Assembly: GCA_947396885.1 (NCBI GenBank)
Contig: OX377202.1
Span: 64,142,643-64,206,642, forward strand
Length of the DNA stretch: 64,000 nucleotides
Reading direction: 5' to 3'
Origin: Heligmosomoides polygyrus polygyrus
Taxonomy: Eukaryota; Nematoda; Chromadorea; Rhabditida; Heligmosomidae
Shown: in pieces, positions 22,016 through 32,151 of the stretch
Layout: the number at the start of each line of letters is the position of its first letter
How positions within the stretch are numbered: the first letter of the stretch is position 1
The notes under the pieces: model-generated
What the model was told of the DNA's origin: nothing
The model's database searches: none
Seen by the model: the letters and a program-made list of their open reading frames with translations, nothing else
Made by a program: the position numbers and the translations under genes

Positions 22016-22684
22016 ATGGCGCGTTCGAACCGCAGAAAGGCAGCAGTCATGGCATCGGAGGCTTTCGTTGTATTGGAGAACACTTCTAGAGAACATCATG
22101 GAGGCCTAACAAGTGCTGACCTGAAGGCACTCTCTGTGGAGACTCTCCTCAAAAAAATCTCCGACCGCGTTTCCGATCTTCTTACGTTGGAAATGCTCAG
22201 CGTGCTCAGTGAAAAAATATCTAACAATTTCTCCGAGTACGCTGAGGCCGAGAAGCGAGGGCGGAGCATTGTTATATCGGGAGTAGATGAGTCTACAGAG
22301 AGTCTGCCGCCTTCTCAGCGCCGATCGGATTTGCGAAGCAAGGTGTTAGGCATTCTTGACGTGTTGCAGATCGACTGCGAGCCAGCGGAGGTTTATAGGA
22401 TGGGAAGACTAAATGCCTCTAAGCCACGCTTAATCAAAGTTGTGTTTCGTTGTCAATATTATTGGAGGAAAGCTTTGGCGAATGCGAGGCTTCTGCGCAG
22501 TTCTGGCTACGGGAACGTCTTTGTGCGGAGAAGTATGACCGCAGAAGAAAGGATGCTGGTCTACGAGCTAAGACAGTTAGCCAAAGAAAAAAATAAAGGT
22601 ATGACTAGGAGGGAGTGGGTGGTTTACCGTGGACAGCTTAAGCATGTTTCTGAACTTCCCAACGGTGGTTCGGGAAACACTTGA
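22016..22684 (+). CDS. LINE ORF1 protein (RNA-binding chaperone type)
   Basis: An intact 222-codon frame starting MARSNRRKAA. The first part is helical. The middle (GRSIVISGVDES.., then VYRMGRLNASKPRLIKVVF, RNVFVRRSMT-like NVFVRRSMT) resembles the RRM/transposase-22-like block of LINE ORF1 proteins, which bind element RNA. A basic tail follows. The stop codon overlaps the start of the ORF2 frame, so ORF2 may be translated by reinitiation. A decayed relative of this ORF is seen at 48440-48890. The assignment rests on position and motif style, not on a search. Confidence 0.7.
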   Translation: MARSNRRKAAVMASEAFVVLENTSREHHGGLTSADLKALSVETLLKKISDRVSDLLTLEMLSVLSEKISNNFSEYAEAEKRGRSIVISGVDESTESLPPSQRRSDLRSKVLGILDVLQIDCEPAEVYRMGRLNASKPRLIKVVFRCQYYWRKALANARLLRSSGYGNVFVRRSMTAEERMLVYELRQLAKEKNKGMTRREWVVYRGQLKHVSELPNGGSGNT

Positions 22685-25589
22685 CGGTGCACGGTCAGCC
22701 TTCCACTCTCTCCTGTTATTTGTCTAATGTACGTAGCATTGTTAACAAACTGCTACATTTCCATCATTTTCTGTCATCTGTAAAGCCTGATATTGTATGC
22801 GTCACTGAAAGCTGGCTAAGTGAAAGGATTAAGGATGAGGAAATTGTTTGCGATCTACCACATGTTGTCTATCGAGCTGATCGGTGCAGCGGAAGAGGTG
22901 GCGGAGTCTTTTGTGCCATTCGGAGGACCATTAATTCCACTTTACTGAATCTCGGTTTCTCCGGCAAGGCTGATGTTCTTTGCGTAGAGATCTTCTCGTA
23001 TTCAAGTGCTCTCCCAGTTCAAATTCGATTTCTTATCATCTACCGCCCTCCGAATTCAACAACCAGTGATGATGATGACTTGATCAACGTGCTCTCTTCT
23101 TCGGTAGCAGTTAGAGATAGAACAATAGTTTTAGAAGACCTTAACCTTGCTATTGATTGGAACAATCGAATCCCTCAGAACTCCACTTCGTCTAAGTTTC
23201 TGTCGTTTTTCGAGAATGCAGGCTTTACGCAAATGGTTTTAGAACCGACGCATGAAGGCAATGTTCTGGATGTGATTTTGTCCACATCTCCACTTGTCTC
23301 CAACGTCCGCATTTTCCCTCCTCTAGCCAGCTCTGATCACTGCATCGTTCAGTTCGATTTACACTCTCAGTCTCCCCCCATCATGCATATCCCTCTCCCT
23401 GATTTCCTAAACACTGATTTTTGTTCGTTAAGGCGTAGTTTGCTGGATGTGGATTGGATGTCTGTCTTCAACCTCTGCACTACAGCTAATGAGGTGTACC
23501 AAAGATTTTGTCGAATTATTTATGATAAGCCAGCGCAGTTTGTTCCGTTTAAGGGTCGCCATTCTTTTGGCACGAGATTTCCACGTCATATTCTGAATTT
23601 GCTAGCTCAAAAAGACCGCGTATTTCATTCAGTGACCAATCCTTTAAGCAATGCATCCTACAAAAACATTTGTTGTTCCAACATCGACTATCATTTGAAG
23701 AAATTCTGGGCCAACCGGAAACGAAAACTAGCAAAGCTATCGTCAGTAAAGCAACTTCATCGACTGATTAGAAGTAAGCTTAATATGCAACTACATCGAC
23801 TGATTAGAAGTAAGCTTAATATAAGTAAAGTCTTTCCTAATATTGAAGACTCCAACGGAAGAATTTGCTCTTGTGATGGCAGCAAAGCGGCCGCTTTAGG
23901 CCGGTACTTCCCTAGCGTATTTAGCGCTGTGAATGAATCTGCTTCTTTCACAACATCTATAATGTCCGTTCATAGTGAATGTGTAGCGAAAACGAGGCGT
24001 CGCTTCAGTAATGTTCTCTTTTGTCCCAATGACGTCTATAAGATCCTTAAAATGTTGAAACCATCTTCTACAGAGCCCTTTGATGGGATTCCCTCAATTG
24101 TGTTTAAAGAATGTGCATATGAGCTATGTAAGCCTCTTGCACACATCTTCAATATTTCCTTAATGTTGGGTGAGGTTCCGCAAGCTTGGAAACATGCACT
24201 AGTGACTGCCATTCCTAAAGTAGCAGTCGCACAATCTGTTTCGCAGTTTCGCTCTATCAGTATCACCCCTTCTGCCATGAAAGTGATGGAACGAATTATA
24301 AGAGACAAGCTCATGGATTGGCTGCCCAGACTACATGAGCTTTCTCCCCAGCAGCATGGTTTCCTTTCTGGACTATCTACTTCCACAAATCTTATAGACA
24401 GCTTGTTTGATTGGATGGTTGCCTTGAACGAAGGAAAAATGATAGGCGTTATCTACATAGATCTTTCCAAAGCGTTCGATAAAGTCTCTCATCCGAAATT
24501 GCTTGCTAGGCTGTGCTCTCTAGGTATAGAAGGATGCCTCTTGAATTGGTTCGCTTCTTATCTGGAGAGCAGGTTTCTGACTGTTCGAGTGGGTCATCAT
24601 TATTCTGACAAATACCTTTGCACAAGCGGAGTACCGCAGGGTGGCGTCTTGTCTCCATTGCTTCTTCTACTGTACATCGCTGATATATCTAATGTCTTAA
24701 AACTTCCAAAAACATTAAAATTCAGATCTATGCTGATGACATTAAGATCTATGGAATTTACGACCGAGAAACTCGTGCAGAAACTTGCGGCGCTATCAAC
24801 CTAGCACTTTCAGATCTATGTACGTGGGGATCAGAAATTAGTCTATCTGTTAATCCTGAAAAATGTACGGTGTTGCATATTGGAGAAGGGCATCCTGGTG
24901 ATTATACTGTCAGTGGTATAAGTCTAAACGCATGCGAGGTGGTTAAAGACCTTGGTGTAATCGTAGACACCAAACTAGACTTTTCCTTCCATATCGATAG
25001 AGCCGTGAAGAACGCCTATGCTGTTCTTTACTCTATCTTTCGCAACGTTTGCAGCAATAATCCTGGTATTCTCGTTAAGTTGTATAAGGCGTACGTCATA
25101 CCCCATTTAGAATACTGCTCCCAGGTTTGGAGTCCCACTGCAAGGAAATACATTTTGAAATTGGAGAATGTTCAAAGAACATTCACTAGACTTGTCTACT
25201 TCAGACTGCACCAAGGTGTTTCATCAAGATGCCTCCCTAGTTATAGTGATTGCCTTAAATTGCTAGGTTTGAGATCCTTATTCTACAGAAGGGTGATCGC
25301 TGACCTAGTTTTCTGTTTTAAAATACTTCGTAGTGAGATAAAACTCCGCTCTAGCAAGTACTGGATCTTCAGACCTTGTGGAATGAGGTCAAATAGATTC
25401 AATCTTCATTACCCTCAGATTCAAAAGAAAAATTACACGCAATTATTCAGCTTTCTTTTTTACAGAGGGGCAAGATGGATAAGGCGTCTGCCTACGGATA
25501 TTTTAAGCTCTGAAAACAGTCAAGTTTTTAGGAAACGTCTCATGAAAATCGATGCTTTGCAGATGGTAGGAATGGTCGATCCCATTTGA
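22681..25589 (+). pseudogene. LINE ORF2: endonuclease, reverse transcriptase
   Basis: The ORF2 frame opens at 22681 with TTG, overlapping the ORF1 stop; no nearby ATG precedes the first domain. The endonuclease shows LSNVRSIVNKL, CVTESWLS, GRGGGVF and SSDHCIV. The catalytic GDFN is replaced by EDLN (about 23137), which would probably abolish nicking. RT follows with PFDGIPSIVF, DLSKAFDKV (first Asp, about 24462) and TSGVPQGGVLSPLL. A one-base shift at about 24715 puts YADDIK in the next frame. The C-terminal domain (YCSQVWSPTARK) ends at 25589. A 36-bp in-frame tandem duplication lies at about 23753-23824. Confidence 0.88.
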
Positions 25590-27148
25590 TGTTTTGCTTT
25601 TGTACAAGCTCTGATTCTGTGGATACACATCCAATAAATTAGAGCTTGATAAAAGACAACCTTCAACCTTCATGGGCATTGGCACAAACACTTATGCGAA
25701 AGACAATTTTGTTTAGAAACTAAGGAGATTAGAATGAGAGGTCACCATGGCAATTCACAGGAAAAAATCGCAGCCACCAGCCCTTGAATTCATTTCAAGC
25801 ATTGAGCTGCATTAGTTGGAATGATTTCGCTTTGGCTACAGTTTCGTTTTCGCCTTCGGATACCACAACCGCGGAATACCATCTCAACCAGGAGAGATCT
25901 TTTCTATGCTTAACTATAACTCTATTCCTTTACAGAAACTGAACTATTACAGGGTCTACAGGCCAACCCGTGTTGAATGCTATATTTGGTGTTGAAGGCT
26001 CAATGCTCAAGACAACAGTTGTGAAATTTCCAGTTCTACCTCGTGTTGCTATGTGTGATTGTTGCCCATATGATCTTGATAGTTATGCCTGATGTGTACT
26101 GAGAATGCTACTGAGTTTTCTGAGCGATGGCTCTAGTTTATAAAATTCTTTTAACCTTGCTTTGCCTTCATGACACTTCAAGTTCATGCCCCTGTAAACA
26201 CTGGTACAGTATCAACGTCTGGTTCCAAATGATGTCTCGCTATCGCCTTGGTAGTGATACGATTTTCTTCAATCTCAATACGTGAAGCGAGACTGGGTTG
26301 TTAGTGTTGTTCGTTGGCTGGCAAGAGAGCTTTGACTTGAGCATAAGGTTTCAGAAATTTTTGCCACTCTGCAGGCTGTTTGTTTTTAAATTCATCCAGT
26401 TGCGGCTATAGTAGCGACAATGGCTGTCACTGAAAGAAGCATTGCTCGCCAGTACGTACGAAAGGCTACAACCTGAAGCTTAGGTGTTGATCAGCCAATA
26501 AGGTTGCTCGAGAGTGGTTTGAACCTCATGAACTACGCTATAGCCGGGCTGGCCTTCACAAAACATTCTTCCTGTGTGCTATCCTGTTGCATCACTTGCC
26601 CGCCAACTATATGGATGTCTCAACACAGCACATTTTGTGGCATAATTATGAGTCAGATACGGCATTACAGCAGTCTGATGCTGGTTTCTGCTTGAACGTC
26701 AGTAACAATACATATCTCGCCTCACCCATTACTCCTTTAGGTGAATAAGTACAACCCAGAGGATATCAATTCTATAGGGATTCCTTTAATCCTATCAGCA
26801 GTACTACTTAACCACACCTTCTTATTGTACTTTACATTTCACAGTTGTCAAGTTTAATTGAAGGCACTGCAAAGAGAAACAACATCACTATTTCTACTGC
26901 TTTACAGCGTAGGTATTCAAAGTACATCTCAGAATTTCAACTTTCTACTTTTGTGAGTTCTTCAGGTGCTCTTTACTTTGGTATCTTGTTATGGAGCTGC
27001 TTACTTTTTGTTGTTTTTCCGTTGCGTTTTTTTGTTGTTTTGTTCAGAACTAGATCTGTCTTTTGTTTTACTTTATGACGTGCACAATGTTATGCGCACC
27101 CTTGAGTGCAATAAACAAATAAATAAATAAATCGCATGCACTCCAAAT
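25590..27148 (+). other. long 3' UTR of the LINE
   Basis: No conserved ORF is present. The interval ends in GTGCAATAAACAAATAAATAAAT, close to the 3' ends at 15762 and 59169, which supports reading the whole 1.5 kb as LINE 3' UTR. A further insertion inside it cannot be excluded. Confidence 0.5.
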
Positions 27149-27476
27149 AGACAATAAACGCAGCACTCCCAAAAGTCCAAAGGTGGGACACGTTGTGTTG
27201 GTCTCCGAAGCAGTACTTCCAAGAAACTCGTGGAAGATGGCCAGAATCTCTAAGATAAGTCCTTCCCCTAGTGGTGCCGTTCGAGAAGTGGAGCTCCGGA
27301 TGCCCAACAGACGCATGATACGTCGCCCTGTGAACCTACTAATTCCATTGGAAATAGGAGATTCGCATCAGTCCGACATGAATCCGACTCCGTCTTCAAT
27401 GAATAACGACGAAAACATCGACAACGCTGAGGGACAAACAGAGGGTCGCTACAATCTAATACCACTAGTAAGTTAA
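27149..27476 (+). pseudogene. pol: pol: integrase C-terminal domain, separated from its core
   Basis: Directly after the repeated AGACAAT the frame reads NKRSTPKSPKVGHVVLVSEA, then LPRNSWKMARISKI and GAVREVELRMPNRRM. This is the small barrel-like domain that ends BEL/Pao integrases. It closes with RPVNLLIPLE, an acidic tail and a stop at 27474-27476. It continues the core at 20936-21742. Env begins 37 nt downstream. Confidence 0.9.
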
Positions 27477-27480
27477 GGCA

Positions 27481-27489
27481 ATAACTCAG
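27481..27489 (+). promoter_or_regulatory. candidate splice acceptor upstream of env
   Basis: ATAACTCAG ends 23 nt before the first ATG of env (27513), with no ATG in between. The match to the nematode TTTTCAG consensus is moderate. A donor is available in the LTR at 16199-16200. Confidence 0.4.
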
Positions 27490-27754
27490 CGTTGGTCAAC
27501 TTCGCGAGAAGCATGTCAACCACAGTTCTTCTTTTGATAACCTTACTATCCGTACCAGACGTGGTAAAGGCAGTGTTCCAAGTTAACTCCTCGCAATCGG
27601 CGAAAGGAACGATGCGATGCATACCAGGAGGAGTTCACCTAACGTCTCAACATGTTTGCCGATACGAACTCTGCGAAGAAAACCACTGTGAAGTGAGGAA
27701 CAATCCAAAAGAGAACGAGACGATTCTATTTGCTCCAGAAATAACCCTACATCC

Positions 27755-28333
27755 ATGCCACAGTCAAAGGAAAGGAAACGGTCAAAGGTGACACTCTGTG
27801 TCCCGTTCATTTCGGACGCTCTGACCGCAGCCATCCGTGGCTGCGTTAGGAAGGCTGAGCTGCAAGACGATGTGAGGGTGGTAGCAGTGCCACCTAACAA
27901 CCTTAAGAGGCAGCTGGTCCGGAACCGTTTGTATGACCGCCTATGCACAACACCATCATGTGTTGTTTGTCCTTTTGGGAAGGTTGCTGACTGTCAAACG
28001 TCTGGTGTGGTGTACCTGATCAGATGTACGGAGTGCGGAGAGGAGTATGTGGGTAAAACAGGTAGACCCTTGTGCGTAAGGATCAAGGAGCACTTGGACG
28101 GGTTGCGCAGGTCCCAAGTCTCCACTCCCTTGGGCGAGCACAGGATGCGGCGGCACGCGAACAGCTGTTTTGGGGTGGAGGTCAAGATCCTTGCGCGTGA
28201 AGATGAGATTTTGGCGCGCCGAACTCTCGAGGCGCTGTACATTGCGGCGAAGTCCCCACAGATCAATAGGAAGGACGAGTGCTTGGCTGTGACCCAAGAG
28301 CTGGCGCCGTACGTCGCCCTCTGCGGGTTTTGA
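27755..28333 (+). CDS. GIY-YIG endonuclease domain of a Penelope-like element
   Basis: A 192-codon frame that is open to its stop at 28331-28333. The first 70 residues are the linker that follows RT in Penelope-like proteins (CVPFISDALTAAIRG.., then NNLKRQLVRNRLYD), with a CTTPSCVVCPFG cysteine motif. The GIY-YIG nuclease follows: GVVYLIRC for the first half and EEYVGKTG for the second, then the catalytic Arg region (LCVRIKEHL), a GEHRMRRH stretch and a Glu-containing LEALYI helix with INRKDE. The nuclease nicks target DNA for insertion. The domain looks intact, but the RT is gone and the ATG at 27755 lies at or before the insertion border, so it is probably not the native start. Confidence 0.85.
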   Translation: MPQSKERKRSKVTLCVPFISDALTAAIRGCVRKAELQDDVRVVAVPPNNLKRQLVRNRLYDRLCTTPSCVVCPFGKVADCQTSGVVYLIRCTECGEEYVGKTGRPLCVRIKEHLDGLRRSQVSTPLGEHRMRRHANSCFGVEVKILAREDEILARRTLEALYIAAKSPQINRKDECLAVTQELAPYVALCGF

Positions 28334-28575
28334 CCTCTGGGTCATGACCCGTTAGGTCCCTAAGGCGGGTGGTCCCCCGGGCTCTAAGCTCATTCACCCA
28401 TCTTTCGTCCAGCCAGGGTGACGGTGGACGCCTTTTGTCCACATCTAAGGTTAGCCATGTTTTTGACTTCTTTCGGCATCGTTTTCGTAGTCTCTTAGCC
28501 TTTTGGATGGGTTTCTGCAGAATGAAATGGCATTTGGGAGGGTAGCTTCTCAGATGACTTCGACTTTTCCAGGCT

Positions 28576-28600
28576 CTGAAGAAGGCGACGACGCCGAAAC
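28576..28600 (+). ncRNA. hammerhead-like core at the end of the GIY-YIG element
   Basis: CTGAAGA, a GGC/GCC helix with a GACGAC loop, then GAAAC. This is the order CUGANGA - stem II - GAAA of the hammerhead ribozymes reported in Penelope-like elements. Stems I and III were not resolved. Confidence 0.5.
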
Positions 28601-30593
28601 GTAAGCCGCAATAAAGAGTTGTACCAATCTTGGCTACGCTGAACAAACCACTCGTCTATAGCAACATTGTCAGTGCGATTCTTTTGCACCTCATGATAGC
28701 CGCAGTCTACCTGTTCTGCTACGTACCTATAGTAGTAGGAAAGCCGATAAGAATCCTAAGCAAGATACTGTGGAGCTGCTTGAGAGGAGTTATAAGACTC
28801 ATCGCGAAATTGTGGACGATCCGGCGAAACCTTCGTCGACGAAATCGACATGATGTTGAATCACTTCTACGAGCACCGCTCATTGCTGCAGTCATCGCTT
28901 CTCTGCTGTTCTTCGTTAATGGATGCCGTAACATCGACGTTTTTTCGCAACACACGACAATTTGTTCAATTTCAACAAGAGGGACGAAAGAATGTGCGTG
29001 TGAAACCAAGCAGATTTTTAAGCTCAACAGTTTCGAACAGACTGCTTATATTCGTCTTCTCAACAACCAATCACTGGTCCAGGAGCTGCGCCTTCGATGG
29101 GGAGGACTGCAACTAACGTGTGTCAAGGAAGACATTTTGTTCACACGGAACACGATCCAACGAGTCGTGGACTCAAAGCGCTGCGCACATTCGGGTTCTT
29201 GTTTGGATGAAAAATGTGCGAACATTAACGAGACTTCGATAATTCCCGAACTCGACGCTGGAAATGGATACCCAGGAATCACAAGATGCGTAGAAAGCTG
29301 TGGTGGCCCAGGCTGCGGATGCTTCTACCTCAGCAGTGGCTGTCTTTTCTACCGCATCTTCAACGTCCCAGTAGACGACAAAGTCTATGAAATTTTCAAG
29401 TGTTGTCAATGGGATGAACGATTCCTCGTGGAGGTAACAACTGTGAATGCCCAAGAGAAAAGGTTCAGGAAGAAAACAATCGCGTTGAGGCCCACAATTT
29501 CCTTCAACTTTGAAGGATTGAGAATTACGCTAAATACGATCACCATGCCGCCGACACCTGACCTGACCTCCGCATTCATCAGTGATGGATCGCAACTAGC
29601 CTTATGGAGACACGAAACAACTTCGTCATTGATTTGTGACTCCAAGAAAGCAGCACAAACGCTGAACTGCTCCACAAATACGAACTGCATCTGCGAGCCA
29701 GCAGAGAGCATGGTGAACTGCGTTTGCAGCAACCTGAACATCACCAGCATTTTTGAGACCGAAGTGGAGAATCGCCTACCGGCACGAAGACCATGGGTGA
29801 CGTTCACAGCAGCTCGAGACGATCCTACGACAGTCTCTGCTACGATACCTTCATTTCTAACAGCCGAACTCCTTGTTCACGTGAAGGACAATTTTGACAA
29901 GACAGTCATAGAACTGACCGACTCGATGTGCAAGGTAGGCAATGCGATTGTTCAAGGATGTTACAACTGCCCACAAGGCGCAAGCGCTAACATTTCCTGT
30001 TTCTCGAACACGGAGGACACGATGGCAACTATTCGGTGCGAAGACCAGTTCTTTACAGTACCTTGTGTGTTGTTGTGCGCAATGGAGCATCGTCAAGACT
30101 GGTAATAGCTCAAAAGTTGCTCGAGTCCAAAAAACCTGTGAAGTGTCTTGCGGATCTACAAGCACTGAATTCGAGTTGACAGGAATCTTGCACTGGGTGA
30201 GAACTCTCCATGGGGCAGCTACAAGACTCATCAAAGGAGAAAGCAGGCTGTACGATGAGTTAGTCTTCCCAGACTTTCTCCATATCGCTGGTGTGATGCT
30301 TTCGTGGTACAAGACAATCATAGCAGTTTTGCTGGGAATGGTTTTTGCGCTCGTAATCGGCTATACGATATTCTGGACATGTGGACTTCGCATAATTTTT
30401 GGACTCCTAAGGATCATCCTCAGGATTGTCCATGGATTTGTGAAGCTCACCGTTTGGATTCCTAAGCAGATCCTACAAGCTTCTCTAGCTACATGCACAC
30501 GTGCAGCAAGGAAGCTGGAAAAGCTTCTCTGAGATTTCTTCTGTCGCATGAACCACCTGCTTTAATAATTGTACTAGTCATTGTAGCACCACA

Positions 30594-30608
30594 TTCTTCT
30601 TTTCAGCC
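30594..30608 (+). promoter_or_regulatory. strong 3' splice site before the accessory ORF
   Basis: TTCTTCTTTTCAG ends at 30606 and is followed by CC and ATGG. It is a perfect nematode acceptor 2 nt from a start codon in good context, so the downstream ORF is most simply expressed from a spliced mRNA. Confidence 0.7.
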
Positions 30609-31781
30609 ATGGAAAAAGCACCAGCACCCGCCACGAGCAACATCGGCAACGCCTCGATACCACCTGCTAAGACATCCGCCAAGCCTGCGACGCCGAACAT
30701 CAGTACTCCAATTTCGCAAGTCAAGGCAGCTCGTCCCAATCCACCAAAGCTTCTCGTGAAACCAAAAACCAAAAGATCGGATTCAGATCCAACAAAGTCG
30801 TCGAAAAGACCGCGCCAGTCGTCATCATCCTCATCGTCATCGTCATCTGAAGATTTGCCACCTAAGAAGGGCCGTGCATCAGGGACCATGATCTTTTTCG
30901 ACAAGGTAGCAGGGTTCTCTGGCAGGGCTCCAGCAAGGTTGATCAACTCGCACCAGCGTTTACTGTTTCGTCATCTCCAGAAACAAAAGAACAATTGCAG
31001 CGCCTTGAAGAAATGATAAAATCTTATCATGAACAGAATGTCAAGATGCACAATGCGAACGAGGACAAAATCGACAAGATTGGATTGAAGGTGGATCTTC
31101 TCACTGCTCGTTTTACTCAGATGGAGAACGAATTCAAGGAGCGATTCAAGGCAGCAGTTCACGAGAAGAGTGATGAACGTCATACTGATCAATGGCAGCA
31201 GTTCTACAACGAATTCAAACAGCTATGTGAAGAAGTGTCCACTATCAACCTTTCGCATTGTCTTTCGACATCAAAGTCCTCAACTCACGCTTCGACGAGA
31301 TCGCCTCGCGTTTTGCCGATACCGACGCCTTGAGAGCCAATGCTCAGGAAGAACCCATCTCGGAGATGGAAAGGATTCGGCGGCAAACGGACGCGACCGA
31401 GAATTCCAAGAAGTTCGAAAAGAAACGCTCGAAGTTAATCATGCGATCGAAAAGAAGTGGCAGAAAGATGGTGCCATGGCCGCCGTTGACGACCTTAAGG
31501 AAAAGCGTCGGAGCCTCCAGTCGAAGAAGTCAAGATTGGAGCAGGAGATGCGAGACCTTCAGCTACGGCTCGAGCGAGAGATGGCTGGGAAGCGCCGTAA
31601 CTCGGAAGATGCCGATCGGTTGAAAAGACGTGATCGCCCTCAGGAAAGAAGAAGGGAAAGGGACGCAAGCCAGGTCAGACAATACGAGCGTCATCGCAAG
31701 GAAGGACGTGAGTCGGGACAACGCTGCAGCTCCTCCCCAGCTTCAATCCATCGGGACCGCGAACAGGCGAGGACAAAGTAG
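30609..31781 (+). pseudogene. accessory ORF downstream of env: Ser/Lys-rich then coiled coil
   Basis: ATG at 30609 (MEKAPAPATSN). The N-terminus is rich in Ala/Pro, then basic, with a KRPR patch and a run of about ten serines (30816-30846) beside SEDLPPKK, suggestive of a nuclear or phosphorylated segment. From about 30960 a second frame continues with long heptad-like helices (QLQRLEEMIKSYHEQN, then KIGLKVDLLTARF). Two more shifts (about 31250 and 31395) lead to a highly charged coiled coil (RSLQSKKSRLEQEMRD) and an Arg-rich tail that ends at 31781. I do not recognise a family. The three frame changes mean it is decayed, unless it is spliced. It lies between env and the 3' LTR, where retroviral accessory genes often sit. 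Confidence 0.6.
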
Positions 31782-31810
31782 CGAGGAGGTGACAATGTCG
31801 TGGCCGGGAG

Positions 31811-32151
31811 TATAGATGTTCCTCTATTAGTTGTTCGATTTACTATGTATTTCTCTAGGTCGATTCCATATGTTGTGTCTCTTGATGGCTGATTCATCAT
31901 GTATTACAAGGCTGATCTGTCAATGAATTCAAAACATTTTGCGAACACATCCGGTTATCATGTTTATATCTCGCTCGCATACCAGTCGGCTCCGCCCATT
32001 TATCCAGTATAAAAGGAGTCCGCTGAGCTGAAGCTTTGGGTCTTTTATATTTGTTATATTTTATTGTTATGGTTAATAAAAGTTTAATTACCCAAGTTTG
32101 AGGTACCTTCGATCCGAGCCGAAAACCGCTGAACCACCGAGCGCGATCTTA
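31811..32151 (+). repeat. 3' LTR of the BEL element
   Basis: This is the direct repeat of 15907-16247 with about nine substitutions by eye. The TATA box (32008-32014), AATAAA (32075-32080) and the SL1-like sequence with its GT (32081-32104) are unchanged. The upstream tract (GCGAGGAGGTG...GGCCGGGAG) is a weak polypurine-tract candidate. Confidence 0.92.

Larger units (their letters stand above)
21743..27148 (+). mobile_element. CR1-like two-ORF LINE inserted in integrase
   Basis: The heptamer AGACAAT precedes (21736-21742) and follows (27149-27155) the insert, and integrase coding sequence resumes in register after it. The duplication may extend to about 22 bp in diverged form. The element has a 5' UTR of about 270 bp, ORF1, ORF2, a 1.5-kb 3' UTR and an (AAAT)n tail near 27115-27132. 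Its 3' end resembles 15690-15762 and 59080-59169. It must be younger than the BEL insertion. Confidence 0.88.
27755..28640 (+). mobile_element. 5'-truncated Penelope-like element inserted in env
   Basis: Env sequence stops near 27760 and continues near 28630. Between them is a GIY-YIG endonuclease ORF and a short 3' region ending in the CTGAAGA..GAAACG motif and AATAAA (about 28609). The reverse transcriptase expected upstream of GIY-YIG is missing, so the copy is 5' truncated. Exact borders and a target duplication could not be fixed. Confidence 0.75.
27513..30532 (+). pseudogene. env: env: phlebovirus-type glycoprotein, interrupted and frameshifted
   Basis: The first ATG at 27513 begins a hydrophobic signal peptide (TVLLLITLLSVPDVVKA). 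The coding sequence is cut at about 27760 by a Penelope-like element and resumes near 28630 with hydrophobic segments and a basic stretch. The hydrophobic LIAAVIASLLFFVNGC near 28885 could act as the signal for a second, Gc-like subunit. Downstream is a cysteine-rich ectodomain with several N-glycosylation sites and the CGGPGCGCFY cluster (about 29300-29330), typical of class II phlebovirus-like glycoproteins in nematode BEL elements. A stop after a frameshift at about 30100 separates the C-terminal part. That part has a transmembrane helix (about 30305-30380) and a basic tail ending at 30532. The gene is not functional as it stands. Confidence 0.85.
15907..32151 (+). mobile_element. BEL/Pao LTR retrotransposon with env and accessory ORF
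   Basis: Two 341-bp LTRs (15907-16247 and 31811-32151), flanked by the 5-bp target duplication CATAA (15902-15906 and 32152-32156), bound a gag, protease, RT/RNase H, integrase, env and accessory-ORF array in BEL/Pao order. By eye the LTRs differ at about nine positions (roughly 97% identity), so it is old enough for the frameshifts seen in pol. It has been enlarged by a 5.4-kb LINE in integrase and by a Penelope-like element of about 0.9 kb in env. Without them the element would be close to 10 kb. The env gene is of the phlebovirus-glycoprotein type known from nematode BEL elements. Confidence 0.92.

Noticed and set aside
24717..24804. Programmed frameshift before YADD in LINE ORF2
   Set aside because: A single-base loss in an A-rich run explains it, and no slippery heptamer with a downstream structure is evident. 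The endonuclease motif is also damaged, so it looks like decay.
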